From the IMG/VR virus record IMGVR_UViG_3300025087_000178, positions 1 through 40,004 of that record: a stretch of DNA of 40,004 nucleotides; one strand, written 5' to 3'. The notes under the pieces were generated by a model that did no database searches, was not told where the DNA came from, and worked only from the letters and a program-made list of their open reading frames with translations. Below, piece by piece: positions 9,155 through 16,595 of the stretch (within the stretch, counting starts at the first letter, position 1; every line of letters starts with the position of its first letter). The position numbers and the translations under genes were made by a program. The DNA comes from a virus.

Positions 9155-9862
9155 ATGGCAGTAGATGATGCCTATACAGTAGCGTTATTGCACATGGACG
9201 GAGCAGATGGCTCTACAACCTTCACGGATGAGGCAGGTAACGTATTTACAGCCGCAGGAAACGCGCAAATTGATACAGCTCAAAGCAAATTTGGCGGCGC
9301 GTCTGGTTTGTTTGACGGAGCGGGAGATTATATATCCGCACCTGATTCAAGTGATTGGACATTAGATGATAGTTCAGGCTCGAATAAATGGACAGTGGAT
9401 TTCTGGGTGCGCTTCAACGTAGACCCAGGAACGACAATAGCCACATTAGTTGGTCAGCTTGTGGACACAGCCAATTTTTGGATTATCCGACTAAACGCAA
9501 ACATATTACAGTTCATTGTCGTAAGCAGTGGCACTACGATTATCAATATTGCTCCTGCCTGGAATCCAGTAGCAGCGCAATGGTATCATGTAGCTATTGT
9601 CAAGGACGGGACTAATGGATACATGCATTTCATAGACGGAACTCAAATAGGACCTACGACAACGGACGTAAGCACAATACCAAACTTTACAGCGCCGCTT
9701 TCCATAGGTCAGGTTGCTAGCGCGAATTATTTCAATGGCTGGATGGACGAGCTAAGAATTAGTAAGGGCGTGGCTCGGTGGACGGCTAATTTTACGCCGC
9801 CCACAAGCGCGTATGCGCCAGCGGTTGGCGCAGATACAGATAAATTCTTTGCATTTTTTTAG
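9155..9862 (+). CDS. LamG / concanavalin-like receptor-binding protein
   Basis: A 235-aa protein that is almost wholly one LamG-like jelly-roll domain: LLHMDGADGSTTFTDEAG at the start, KFGGASGLFDGAGDYIS, WTVDFWVRF, WYHVAIVKDGT, and WMDELRISKGVARWTANFTPP at the end. Such domains bind carbohydrate and often form the tips of phage tail fibres. It starts 1 base after the fibre gene stop. It probably recognises surface glycans of the host. It ends at a TAG. Confidence 0.8.
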   Translation: MAVDDAYTVALLHMDGADGSTTFTDEAGNVFTAAGNAQIDTAQSKFGGASGLFDGAGDYISAPDSSDWTLDDSSGSNKWTVDFWVRFNVDPGTTIATLVGQLVDTANFWIIRLNANILQFIVVSSGTTIINIAPAWNPVAAQWYHVAIVKDGTNGYMHFIDGTQIGPTTTDVSTIPNFTAPLSIGQVASANYFNGWMDELRISKGVARWTANFTPPTSAYAPAVGADTDKFFAFF

Positions 9863-9869
9863 GTCGCAC

Positions 9870-10757
9870 ATGGGACACGCTGTCAAAGGGAAAAAAAATG
9901 CCAGACGTTTTGGCATTGCGGAGATACGAAAAACAGTAGAGGATGAAGGTTTTGCATTAGGCTATGGCACGACCTCCGTTTATCATCTGGAGGAGTTGTA
10001 CGGGAAGATTTTATCGTTGTCCGCAAAAGTAAAAGTTCTTGAAACTTGCAGAGAGGAATTGTCAGCCTTAGTGCAAGAGCAAGAAAAGGAGACAATAAAA
10101 ATGGCTAGACCAAAAAATGATAATAAACGTAAATCCGCGATTGCATTGGTAATCGCAATTGCGGCGGCGGGAACGTTTCTTGTTGCGCGTCCTGAAAGCA
10201 AGAGATATGTAATCGCCACCCCCCCGTATGATAGCCGCGAGGTGTTCACGGTTATTGACACGAACACGATTCCTGGCTGGATTGAAATAACGCCAGGGGT
10301 ATATCAGGAAAATCCTGACGGTGATAAATATGTTAGGCAGGATTTAGATGGCGGAATGTGGCAGGGGGATATATTCAGGACTGCGACTCCGTCTGCGACA
10401 TCATCTATCACGCCCCCGCCGACAGTCACATCTACGCCGACTATAACATTGACGCCGAGCCTGACGCCGCTCGTGCCTGTGATTTATACATTGACATTCA
10501 CGCCAACAGCCGCGCCGTCTGTGGTTAGCCAGATACCGTTTTTTGTGGAGGTGCTAGTAGATAAACTGTCCATCTATGGATACGCATCGTGCGCGGGTGC
10601 AGTGAAAGGCAATCTCGCCAAACATGGGACGATTGAAATTTTGGAGGTGACGAGCCATAACGGGAAAGATTATTGCGGCAAAATTGGGAATAAATTGTTT
10701 ATCCCGTTGGTGGTTGGTGGTGTGTCGTTTACGAGTTGGAGCTATGGAGAAGAATGA
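9870..10757 (+). CDS. Thr/Pro-rich membrane-anchored protein with two candidate starts
   Basis: The long form (295 aa from 9870) has a basic N-terminus and a coiled-coil stretch. It is followed by an in-frame ATG at 10101 with a much stronger AAAAGGAGA site, giving a 218-aa short form that begins just before a basic patch and a membrane helix (SAIALVIAIAAAGTFLVA). A Thr/Pro linker of TxTxTPS type follows, then a C-terminal domain of about 75 residues with two Cys. The linker is typical of exported Anaerolineae proteins (knowledge of the group). It sits between the receptor-binding genes and the lysogeny module, ending at a bidirectional terminator. Role unknown; lysis, envelope modification or adhesion are all possible. 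Confidence 0.6.
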   Translation: MGHAVKGKKNARRFGIAEIRKTVEDEGFALGYGTTSVYHLEELYGKILSLSAKVKVLETCREELSALVQEQEKETIKMARPKNDNKRKSAIALVIAIAAAGTFLVARPESKRYVIATPPYDSREVFTVIDTNTIPGWIEITPGVYQENPDGDKYVRQDLDGGMWQGDIFRTATPSATSSITPPPTVTSTPTITLTPSLTPLVPVIYTLTFTPTAAPSVVSQIPFFVEVLVDKLSIYGYASCAGAVKGNLAKHGTIEILEVTSHNGKDYCGKIGNKLFIPLVVGGVSFTSWSYGEE

Positions 10758-10825
10758 TGAAAAAACATGATAAACCTATAAAAATTTTGGAACGATGGAT
10801 AATCGAACACCTAAAAAAAGAAACA

Positions 10826-10854
10826 AAAAGACCACGTTATGAGCGTGGTCTTTT
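10826..10854. terminator. Bidirectional rho-independent terminator
   Basis: The stem AAAAGACCACG pairs perfectly with CGTGGTCTTTT around a 7-nt loop. It is A-rich on the left and T-rich on the right, so it can work for the rightward tail operon and for the leftward recombinase gene. The recombinase stop codon lies in the loop. Confidence 0.85.
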
Positions 10855-12486
10855 GTGTCTTCGGTTAGCGATGGGTAAATCCGCCTCGAAGGAAATACTG
10901 TGTCTATAGAGAGGTGCCCCCACGGGGGCAGAGGATAAAGACACAGTATTACTTATGACTTTTTTTTTATCAGACGGCTGGTGAAAGAATGTGATCGTGC
11001 CGTAAATGTGGTGTTTTTCGCGGGTGGATGTGATTTCGTAGATGGCGCCGAGCAGGATGCGGTGGACAAATTCACGGTCTTTGGAGCGTAGGTCTTGGTC
11101 AATTTTATGGGCGGCGGCGCGGGCTTGTTCGATGGTTGGGATAATAACAGGCGGGATGATTTGCGTTTTTAGTTTTTCGATCTTTGACAGCAGTTCGGTT
11201 TCCTGTGCTTCGGAGTTCTTCAGCCGTTTGAGCAGCGCAGGGGTATGACCTGATTCGGCGATGGCATTTGTCAGATTGGTAATTGCCTTTCGGACGGGAC
11301 CAAGCTGGGCGGCGGTCGAGGCGAGTTCTTCATCCACTAAAGTTTGATGGTTTGAATTATCCTCCTGAAAAGCTGTCATGGCGTTGATCAAGTTTTGAGG
11401 GTCGGAAAAGAATTGATGTACTTTGTCCAGGATGGTCTGTTCGAGAAAACTTGCGGAGATGGGTTTTGCGTTGCAATCATGGCGGCGCTGGGCGCGGGTG
11501 CAGGCGTAGCGCAGATAGGCGCTGCCATCGCGTTGATTGGATGTGAGACCATAATGAGGCGAGCCGCACAGCCCGCATTTTGAAATTCCCGAAAGGATGT
11601 ACACGCCGCTTTGCCTGCGCGGATGTCGTTTGCTGGTGGTCGTTTTTTGTTTTTGCGCCAGGTCTTTGATGATGACTTGCACTTTATCCCATGTTTCTTT
11701 TGTGACCATTGGTTTGCAATACTTGGGGATGACAAGATCAGAATAATGCAGCTCGCCCTTGTAAAGTGGATTTGTGAAAAACGTGAGATACGAATTGCTT
11801 GAGCCGAATAGCTGGGTCTCTGCGTGGATGAATTTGAGCGGCTGTCCCTGGGCGCGCATTTGAAATGCTTTTCTCACTCGCGTTTTGAAGGCAGGGTCGG
11901 GAACCCATTTATGCGCCACGTGTTCAGATTTGTCACGCCGCTCGCCGATGTGGACAGGTTCACGCATGAAGCCGCGCGGAGGTGTGCCAGGCACGCATCC
12001 ATATTTTTGCACCAGGTCATGCAAGCCGCGCTTTGCATCGACGCTGGTCTGATGGCGTTTTTCTTCATTGCTCATATCAATAAAAAATTCAACGAAGCGT
12101 CCGTAATTGCCTTCAGGCACTTGATCGTTGAGCGAGTGAATCACGATCCCCAATCGGCGGATGTTTATTTTATGGAGCTGCGCGTCATCAATGTCACGCG
12201 CAAAGCGGGCATAGTTCCAGAGGATGATTCCACTCGGGCGTTGATCTGGCGATAGGTACGCATCGATCATTGCCTTGAACTGGTCCCGTCCATCGGTAGT
12301 TCCCCCGCTTTTGGCATCGTCACAATAATTATTGCGCAGGATAAGACCATGCAGATTGCAAAACGCTGTGATCTCTGCGAGTTGCTGTTCTGTGGATTGG
12401 TCTTGCTTCATGCCGCCGCTGTCACGGCGATAGCTGTCAACGATTGAGCCAGGCGGAAGTGTAGATGGGGGAGGAAGGTAGGTCAT
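10837..12486 (-). CDS. Large serine recombinase (phage integrase)
   Basis: A 549-aa enzyme. The N-terminal resolvase domain has Y19-R20-x-D22-S23, with Ser23 the expected nucleophile, then GRDQFKAM and WNYARFARD. A recombinase domain follows at about 165-260, and a zinc ribbon with C304, C307, C329 and C338. A coiled-coil stretch lies at about 370-460. Length and order match large serine integrases, which recombine attP and attB in one direction. Its ATG overlaps the stop of the upstream gene (TAATG). It is the last gene of the leftward lysogeny operon and ends in a shared terminator. All key residues are present. Confidence 0.93.
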   Translation of the reverse strand: MTYLPPPSTLPPGSIVDSYRRDSGGMKQDQSTEQQLAEITAFCNLHGLILRNNYCDDAKSGGTTDGRDQFKAMIDAYLSPDQRPSGIILWNYARFARDIDDAQLHKINIRRLGIVIHSLNDQVPEGNYGRFVEFFIDMSNEEKRHQTSVDAKRGLHDLVQKYGCVPGTPPRGFMREPVHIGERRDKSEHVAHKWVPDPAFKTRVRKAFQMRAQGQPLKFIHAETQLFGSSNSYLTFFTNPLYKGELHYSDLVIPKYCKPMVTKETWDKVQVIIKDLAQKQKTTTSKRHPRRQSGVYILSGISKCGLCGSPHYGLTSNQRDGSAYLRYACTRAQRRHDCNAKPISASFLEQTILDKVHQFFSDPQNLINAMTAFQEDNSNHQTLVDEELASTAAQLGPVRKAITNLTNAIAESGHTPALLKRLKNSEAQETELLSKIEKLKTQIIPPVIIPTIEQARAAAHKIDQDLRSKDREFVHRILLGAIYEITSTREKHHIYGTITFFHQPSDKKKVISNTVSLSSAPVGAPLYRHSISFEADLPIANRRHKRPRS

Positions 12487-13163
12487 TATTCGTATAATTT
12501 GATGTCAAGTAAATTCCAAAACTTAGGGTCTCCCTCTTCATCTTCCACTGTGCCTATATATTGAATTTTGCAATACCAGTTTGTGCGAATGACTGCGCCA
12601 AATGAGTTTTGTGCGTCAACGTAAGAATTGACTTCAAATATATTGTTTCCTAAATCTCGAATATTCGAACTTGATGAAGATGGAAAATCTGCGGTTGATG
12701 GAGATTTGAGCATGTTTTCCACATAAAGCTCGCACATGATTAACGACATAGTTTTGTAGTCTTTTGGACCAGCAGGAGGCTCGTACATTGTAAAAGCGCA
12801 GATGCAAATAAAGCAAACAAGAACAATTGAGCCAATGCCGATCAACGTATTTATTTGTTGAATAGGGTCTGGCTTTTTGGTTTCTATTTTTTGCGCTGGT
12901 GCTGGAGTTTGTGGGGGGGATTGTTCAGGTGGAGGTGCTAATAATTTATCAAGTAACTCTTTTGCCTTTCCATTCTGCGGATTGATCGCCACGACCTTTT
13001 TCAGCGCTTGAATTCTTTCATTATCATTATTCGATACTTGATACAGACAGCCCCAAACATTCTCATCGTTTGGGGTTTCTTTCATTGCGGCAATAAATAG
13101 TTTTCGCGCCTCGTCACGTTTGCCAGCTTTGAAGGCGGCTATTCCATTTTGAAGATTATCCAT
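12486..13163 (-). CDS. TPR membrane protein
   Basis: A 225-aa protein. Residues 1-75 are tetratricopeptide-like (LQNGIAAFKAGKRDEARKLFIAAMKETPNDENVW, split here by unit). A Pro/Gln-rich linker and one membrane helix at about 107-128 follow, then a C-terminal domain with SPSTADFP and VDAQNSFGAVIRTNWYC. That C-terminal pattern recurs in small exported or membrane proteins. The ribosome site AAAGGA lies before the ATG. It is co-transcribed with the integrase. A lysogenic-conversion or exclusion role is possible but unproven. Confidence 0.6.
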   Translation of the reverse strand: MDNLQNGIAAFKAGKRDEARKLFIAAMKETPNDENVWGCLYQVSNNDNERIQALKKVVAINPQNGKAKELLDKLLAPPPEQSPPQTPAPAQKIETKKPDPIQQINTLIGIGSIVLVCFICICAFTMYEPPAGPKDYKTMSLIMCELYVENMLKSPSTADFPSSSSSNIRDLGNNIFEVNSYVDAQNSFGAVIRTNWYCKIQYIGTVEDEEGDPKFWNLLDIKLYE

Positions 13164-13178
13164 TGTTTTTCCTTTTAT

Positions 13179-13745
13179 TTATGGCAAATTTTCACAGGCA
13201 AGACCTTTGACGCCCCCTCCATCAAGGTTGTGAATGTCGCCAGCGCCTTGCGCGATGCAGTAGTCCATACATGCCTGTGCTGAATTTTGAGTTGAGAAAT
13301 CTCCGCAATTGAGCATATCACCCGAACAAGGACAAACCTCATCGCCTGATGGAGGTTCTATAATGATTCCATCGTCTGTTGGATAAATGAAAGGCGTAAT
13401 TGTTGGAGTTGGGTTGGCGTAATAAGTAGCCCATGCCTGCGCTGTTTGTATTTTCAATTCAGACAATGTGGCAGTTGGCAGCATGGTTACGGTTGGAGTA
13501 AAAGTCAGGGTAAATAATGGCTCAGGTGTTGGCGTGAATAATGCCTGCGTTTGAATTTGCGCCGCGCTATATGTTTGAGCAATAACGGTCGAGAGGTTGA
13601 CTTCTGGCAATCGTAATGCTGGGGTCGGAGTTGAAATAGTTGAATCGCTGGAATAAACGGCAAGAGAAAGAACTGAACAAACACAACAGAAACTGAAAAA
13701 GACAGCAAGTGAATAGCCCAATAACTTGCGAAGTCGCTTATTCAT
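13179..13745 (-). CDS. Membrane-anchored protein with Thr/Pro linker and Excalibur-like domain
   Basis: A 188-aa protein starting at the ATG that overlaps the previous stop. An N-terminal membrane helix or signal anchor (LLGYSLAVFFSFCCVCSVLSLAVY) is followed by a long TPTP/FTPT linker. The C-terminal part (about 140-188) has CPCSGDMLNCGDFSTQ, AQACMDYC and HNLDGGGVKGLACENLP. This matches the Excalibur extracellular calcium-binding domain, although its DxDxDG loop is degenerate (DGGGVKG). It is probably displayed outside the membrane of the lysogen. The linker style points to an Anaerolineae host. Confidence 0.6.
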   Translation of the reverse strand: MNKRLRKLLGYSLAVFFSFCCVCSVLSLAVYSSDSTISTPTPALRLPEVNLSTVIAQTYSAAQIQTQALFTPTPEPLFTLTFTPTVTMLPTATLSELKIQTAQAWATYYANPTPTITPFIYPTDDGIIIEPPSGDEVCPCSGDMLNCGDFSTQNSAQACMDYCIAQGAGDIHNLDGGGVKGLACENLP

Positions 13746-13969
13746 TTCACCCAATGCGCATGCACAATCTTCCGATCAATCCAGCGCAAATAAAAATATT
13801 TGATGTGTTCGATCATCTGGTAAAGCGTGGGAGTGGAATGCCACAACGCGCGCGCATAGATCCATGCTTTCTGAATGGGGGAGAGGTATTGCCAAGACCT
13901 ATTTAGGTTTTGTAACCTTTCGCGGCTTTGAAACTCTGTGAATCCGCTCAGTGACGTTCTGCGTTTCAT
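13742..13969 (-). CDS. Small basic Trp-rich protein
   Basis: A 75-aa frame that fills the gap between the repressor and the Excalibur-like gene. It overlaps the end of the repressor gene by 71 bases in another frame and its stop overlaps the next start (ATGA). The sequence (NLNRSWQYLSPIQKAWIYAR, then IEHIKYFYLRWI) looks like a real helical protein. The start at 13969 has a GAGG site about 10 bases upstream. Function not recognised. Confidence 0.45.
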   Translation of the reverse strand: MKRRTSLSGFTEFQSRERLQNLNRSWQYLSPIQKAWIYARALWHSTPTLYQMIEHIKYFYLRWIDRKIVHAHWVK

Positions 13970-14276
13970 ATTTTTCTGCCTCTTCGGAAAATCTCTTTTG
14001 TATCTCTTCAGGAAGGAATTCCCATACACGATTTAGTTTTTGCAAATATGGATTGGGGCGGGGGAGGTCAAGAACATCATAGATTTCATTGCCAAACAAT
14101 TCTGCCAATATATTTATATTTTCTCTGCCTGGCTTTTTGTTGCCATTCATCCACATATTTACAAGCGGGCGACTGGTGCCGAGATAGGCGGCAAAGTCCT
14201 CTATTGTTTTTCTTCTCCCCTCTTTGGCTTGCCATTCAACAAATTTTCGAGTTATCCAATCAGGGAATTTTTCCAT
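13899..14276 (-). CDS. XRE-family HTH repressor (CI-like)
   Basis: This 125-aa protein starts at an ATG preceded by GGAAG; an alternative in-frame ATG lies at 14288. Its helix-turn-helix is KTIEDFAAYLGTSRPLVNMWM followed by NGNKKPGRENINILAEL. The helical C-terminus has no LexA-type peptidase, and the tail is basic. It is the first gene of the leftward lysogeny operon and is divergent from a Cro-like gene across a region with palindromic operators, so it is probably the immunity repressor and autoregulated. The lack of a self-cleaving domain suggests induction by another route. Confidence 0.8.
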   Translation of the reverse strand: MEKFPDWITRKFVEWQAKEGRRKTIEDFAAYLGTSRPLVNMWMNGNKKPGRENINILAELFGNEIYDVLDLPRPNPYLQKLNRVWEFLPEEIQKRFSEEAEKYETQNVTERIHRVSKPRKVTKPK

Positions 14277-14306
14277 ATTTACTTCCATTCTATATTGAAT
14301 GACTTC

Positions 14307-14372
14307 CTTATGTAAGACCCTTGACATTCTAGTCAAAGTGGTTACAATGTAACCGTAGTTACATAATGAAAC
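14307..14372. promoter_or_regulatory. Divergent lysogeny/early control region with operators
   Basis: Rightward promoter: TTGACA (14321-14326), 16-nt spacer, TACAAT (14343-14348). The 15-bp palindrome GGTTACAATGTAACC (14340-14354) covers the -10. A related imperfect palindrome GTTACATAATGAAAC lies at 14358-14372, and CTTATGTAAG at 14307-14316. The 16-bp palindrome TTGACATTCTAGTCAA (14321-14336) supplies a -35 on both strands; leftward, TTGACT is followed after 16 nt by TACATA. Expected binding partners are the flanking repressor and Cro-like proteins (inference). Confidence 0.75.
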
Positions 14373-14388
14373 CGCGACGGAGCAGAGA

Positions 14389-14685
14389 ATGCAAGAAGCA
14401 ACCAAAGTCAACGAAGTGATGAAACAATATTTGGAAAGCTACGACCTGACGCAGGAGAAATTTGCGGCGCAGATCACAGCCAGCCTGGTCAACACAAATA
14501 TCAGCCGTGTCTCGGTCACGAATTGGTGCAATTCCAAATCGTCACCCAGCACGGATTTTTTATTGATCTGCGCGGTCGTGTATGAAGACTGGCGCCGCTC
14601 ATGGGCAATGTCCTGTCTCAAAGCCAAATTGCCCGAAGTTTTTGAAACTGGCGTCATCACCTTCAACCTCCCGATAGCTGAATAA
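14389..14685 (+). CDS. Cro-like HTH protein
   Basis: A 98-aa protein, first gene of the rightward early operon, with a CGGAG site 6 bases before the ATG. Residues 10-60 resemble an XRE helix-turn-helix: LTQEKFAAQI, then VSVTNWCNSKSSPSTDFLLIC. It faces the repressor gene across shared operators, the layout of a cI/cro switch. It probably represses the lysogeny promoter. The HTH is looser than in the repressor, so confidence is moderate. Confidence 0.65.
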   Translation: MQEATKVNEVMKQYLESYDLTQEKFAAQITASLVNTNISRVSVTNWCNSKSSPSTDFLLICAVVYEDWRRSWAMSCLKAKLPEVFETGVITFNLPIAE

Positions 14686-14696
14686 CCCAACGATGA

Positions 14697-14864
14697 ATGT
14701 GGACAGCCGAATTTGCGGTGAAATTCACGCCCGTACCTCCCGAAATGGAAGAAGCCTACTGGTTCGCAATCCACTATCTGGCACATGTCATGTTTGACGA
14801 TTTATTGAAAGAGCAAGAATACAACGAAACTTCGGAATTGTCAGAACTTGGAGTACTAAATTGA
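14697..14864 (+). CDS. Small conserved-looking protein (55 aa)
   Basis: Begins with MWTAEFAVKFTPVPPEMEEA and continues as an aromatic helix (YWFAIHYLAHVMFDDLL). The PVPPE..EAYW pattern is of a kind seen in short phage proteins of Chloroflexota-like elements (recollection). It lies in the early operon right after the Cro-like gene. Its TGA overlaps the TTG start of the next tiny gene. Function unknown. Confidence 0.6.
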   Translation: MWTAEFAVKFTPVPPEMEEAYWFAIHYLAHVMFDDLLKEQEYNETSELSELGVLN

Positions 14865-14938
14865 AAGCAAAAATATATGCCGCAATCATCATTATCGGCA
14901 CAATCCTCTTGGTGGCTTTGGTGGTCTTATGGAAATAA
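14861..14938 (+). CDS. Tiny membrane peptide (25 aa, TTG start)
   Basis: The TTG start overlaps the upstream stop (TTGA). The product is almost a single membrane helix (YAAIIIIGTILLVALVVLW). The next gene starts inside its last codons. Overlaps on both sides suggest translational coupling. It is speculative because of its size and start codon. Confidence 0.35.
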   Translation: MKAKIYAAIIIIGTILLVALVVLWK

Positions 14939-15228
14939 AACTCACACTCAGTTTATTGATCGGACTGCTCATCGTCATTTCCACAATTTTATTTTTTTAC
15001 GAACACATGAACTTGAAAAATAAAGTCAGTGAAATTGAAAAGCGCATGGTCAAACTTGAACAGGCAAAAAACAAGCGGATGCCCTACGAAGCCTTTGAAA
15101 GCATTTTGGATGCCCGCGCCGCGCTCAATAAAGAAAAGGAAGAATTTCAATTCTTTATTTCATTGATCGAGAATGCCGAAGCACATTTGGAAAAAGCAGT
15201 CACAGTTGGAACGAAACGCGAAAGCTAA
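14929..15228 (+). CDS. Membrane protein with coiled coil
   Basis: A 99-aa protein: an N-terminal membrane helix (LSLLIGLLIVISTILFFY), then a charged coiled coil (KNKVSEIEKRMVKLEQAKNK) and a helical C-terminus. It overlaps the genes before and after it. It resembles small early phage membrane proteins in general layout only. Function not recognised. Confidence 0.6.
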   Translation: MEIKLTLSLLIGLLIVISTILFFYEHMNLKNKVSEIEKRMVKLEQAKNKRMPYEAFESILDARAALNKEKEEFQFFISLIENAEAHLEKAVTVGTKRES

Positions 15229-15425
15229 TGTTTCCCATCATTTATTTCATCTTGTTTTTATGGTCAATCACATCCCTGCTTTATGCACTCATCAAACGGG
15301 ATGAAACAGCCATCGAAACATTTGTCATCTTGATCCCAATTCTCTACATCACACTCAGCGACCTAATATTCCAATCCGCAAGCGTTATTTATTCGCCGCT
15401 CATTTCAAATTTATTTGCACCATAA
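15228..15425 (+). CDS. Small two-helix membrane protein
   Basis: A 65-aa, strongly hydrophobic protein with two membrane segments (about 3-20 and 32-50). It starts on the last base of the previous stop (TAATG), so it is coupled. No family recognised. Confidence 0.5.
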   Translation: MFPIIYFILFLWSITSLLYALIKRDETAIETFVILIPILYITLSDLIFQSASVIYSPLISNLFAP

Positions 15426-15448
15426 GCCGAAACTAAAAGGAGAACAGC

Positions 15449-16093
15449 GTGAACGAACAAACAGTCAAAGCAATGCTCAGGAAGGCAGATCCACAAAGCA
15501 ACTCTTCCATGCATGAGCGCAAGTCCGCTTTACAGATGGCTGAGCGTGAGATGGATAAAAACGGTTGGTCATTTGCATCCCTCGGGTTTTCGATGGATGA
15601 GGCGGAGCGGATCGCAAATCAGTTTTCTGTGACAGCTCCACGAAGCACAGCACCACGCGAGAAAGTATCGTCCTTGGGCATCTTCCGCGGACAAAGAAGC
15701 GAAGCGATCAAACCAGCTAGGCGTGACACTGTATATAGTCAACCTGCACCGAAGAAAAAAGAGCCGAAGCCAGTTGAACATCAAGAAACTTATACCGAGC
15801 AATGCGAACGGTTGGACTATGAGGAACGCACGAGAAAGTATGAGGCATGGGAAGCCCATCGGCGTGAGGAAAAAGCGTTGGAGGAGGAGGCTTCAAAGAT
15901 TGCCGTAATACTTCAATATGTGTTTTTAGGCATTGTCATCGTTGTTGTTGGGATAGTTGCATACAGCCTCGGGCTGGATACGTTTGATGAATTGACAACG
16001 CTTCTGGGTCAAATAATTGCTGGAGCAATCCTCTTGGGAATTGCATATTTGATCTATCGTTTTGTTCGTGGATTTGTTGGGTTGTTTCGATAA
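15449..16093 (+). CDS. DUF2786-like N-terminus with two C-terminal membrane helices
   Basis: A 214-aa protein with a GTG start and a strong AAAAGGAG site. Residues 5-50 (MLRKADPQSNSS then HERKSALQMAEREMDKNGW) match the DUF2786 helical pattern found in phage and plasmid proteins. A charged Lys/Glu middle region follows, and two membrane helices lie at about 150-175 and 185-205. A DUF2786 head on a membrane anchor is unusual. Function unknown. Confidence 0.6.
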   Translation: MNEQTVKAMLRKADPQSNSSMHERKSALQMAEREMDKNGWSFASLGFSMDEAERIANQFSVTAPRSTAPREKVSSLGIFRGQRSEAIKPARRDTVYSQPAPKKKEPKPVEHQETYTEQCERLDYEERTRKYEAWEAHRREEKALEEEASKIAVILQYVFLGIVIVVVGIVAYSLGLDTFDELTTLLGQIIAGAILLGIAYLIYRFVRGFVGLFR

Positions 16094-16114
16094 GTCAATC
16101 AAAAGGAGAAAACC

Positions 16115-16261
16115 ATGTACGTCTACCATAGAGATATAGCAGGCAACCAATGGAACGTTTTCAAAAAAGTGAACGGGAACGAGGAATATGTCTGCTCGTA
16201 CCTGTCACTGGCTGATGCAAAGGGGTTTTGTGACCGTGAGAATGGAGCACGCCATGTATAA
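16115..16261 (+). CDS. Small protein, paralogue A (48 aa)
   Basis: It has a strong AAAGGAG site. The sequence pattern QWNVFKKVNGNEEYVCSYL followed by DAKGFCDRENGA aligns with the next gene: WNVF, G, E, CS, DA, CD, NGA are shared in order. The two are tandem duplicates overlapping by 8 bases. Function unknown. Confidence 0.6.
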   Translation: MYVYHRDIAGNQWNVFKKVNGNEEYVCSYLSLADAKGFCDRENGARHV

Positions 16262-16412
16262 ATTTGATTACGACTTTCTCTATGGTCGTTGGAATGTATT
16301 TTTTGTCCACGACGGCAAAGAAGATTTTCAATGCTCATTTACCGATGTTCAAGATGCACATGATTATTGTGATATGAAAAATGGGGCGTTGGTCAGTGTG
16401 GGAGGTGAGTAA
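16254..16412 (+). CDS. Small protein, paralogue B (52 aa)
   Basis: The start is the ATG at 16254, with GGAG 6 bases upstream; an in-frame upstream start at 16188 would lie inside paralogue A and is rejected. The sequence GRWNVFFVHDGKEDFQCSF then DAHDYCDMKNGA aligns with paralogue A. The stop overlaps the next start (TAATG). Function unknown. Confidence 0.6.
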   Translation: MYKFDYDFLYGRWNVFFVHDGKEDFQCSFTDVQDAHDYCDMKNGALVSVGGE

Positions 16413-16588
16413 TGTTTTCGATTGGAAATCCAGAAACAGGCAAACGCACAGACATGCGATATGAGACACAGGAGCTTGCTGATATTGCGGCAATCGAAGC
16501 CAGCATAGATGATCACATTTGGGCGGTATGGGATGAGGATGATGGGGAATTGGTCGCATTGGCATTTCAAGATAGATTATTTGATTGA
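16412..16588 (+). CDS. Small acidic protein (58 aa)
   Basis: Reads MFSIGNPETGKRTDMRYETQ then an acidic helix and WAVWDEDDGELVALAFQDRL. The start overlaps the previous stop. The alternating WAVWDE.DGELVAL strands suggest a small alpha/beta fold. No family recognised. Confidence 0.55.
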   Translation: MFSIGNPETGKRTDMRYETQELADIAAIEASIDDHIWAVWDEDDGELVALAFQDRLFD

Positions 16589-16595
16589 GGAAATC

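Noticed and set aside
10757-10909. 50-codon frame starting MKKHDKPIKILERW after the membrane protein
   Set aside because: Its second half runs through the terminator and the end of the serine recombinase gene on the other strand. The start overlap (ATGA) is suggestive, but it is not supported enough.
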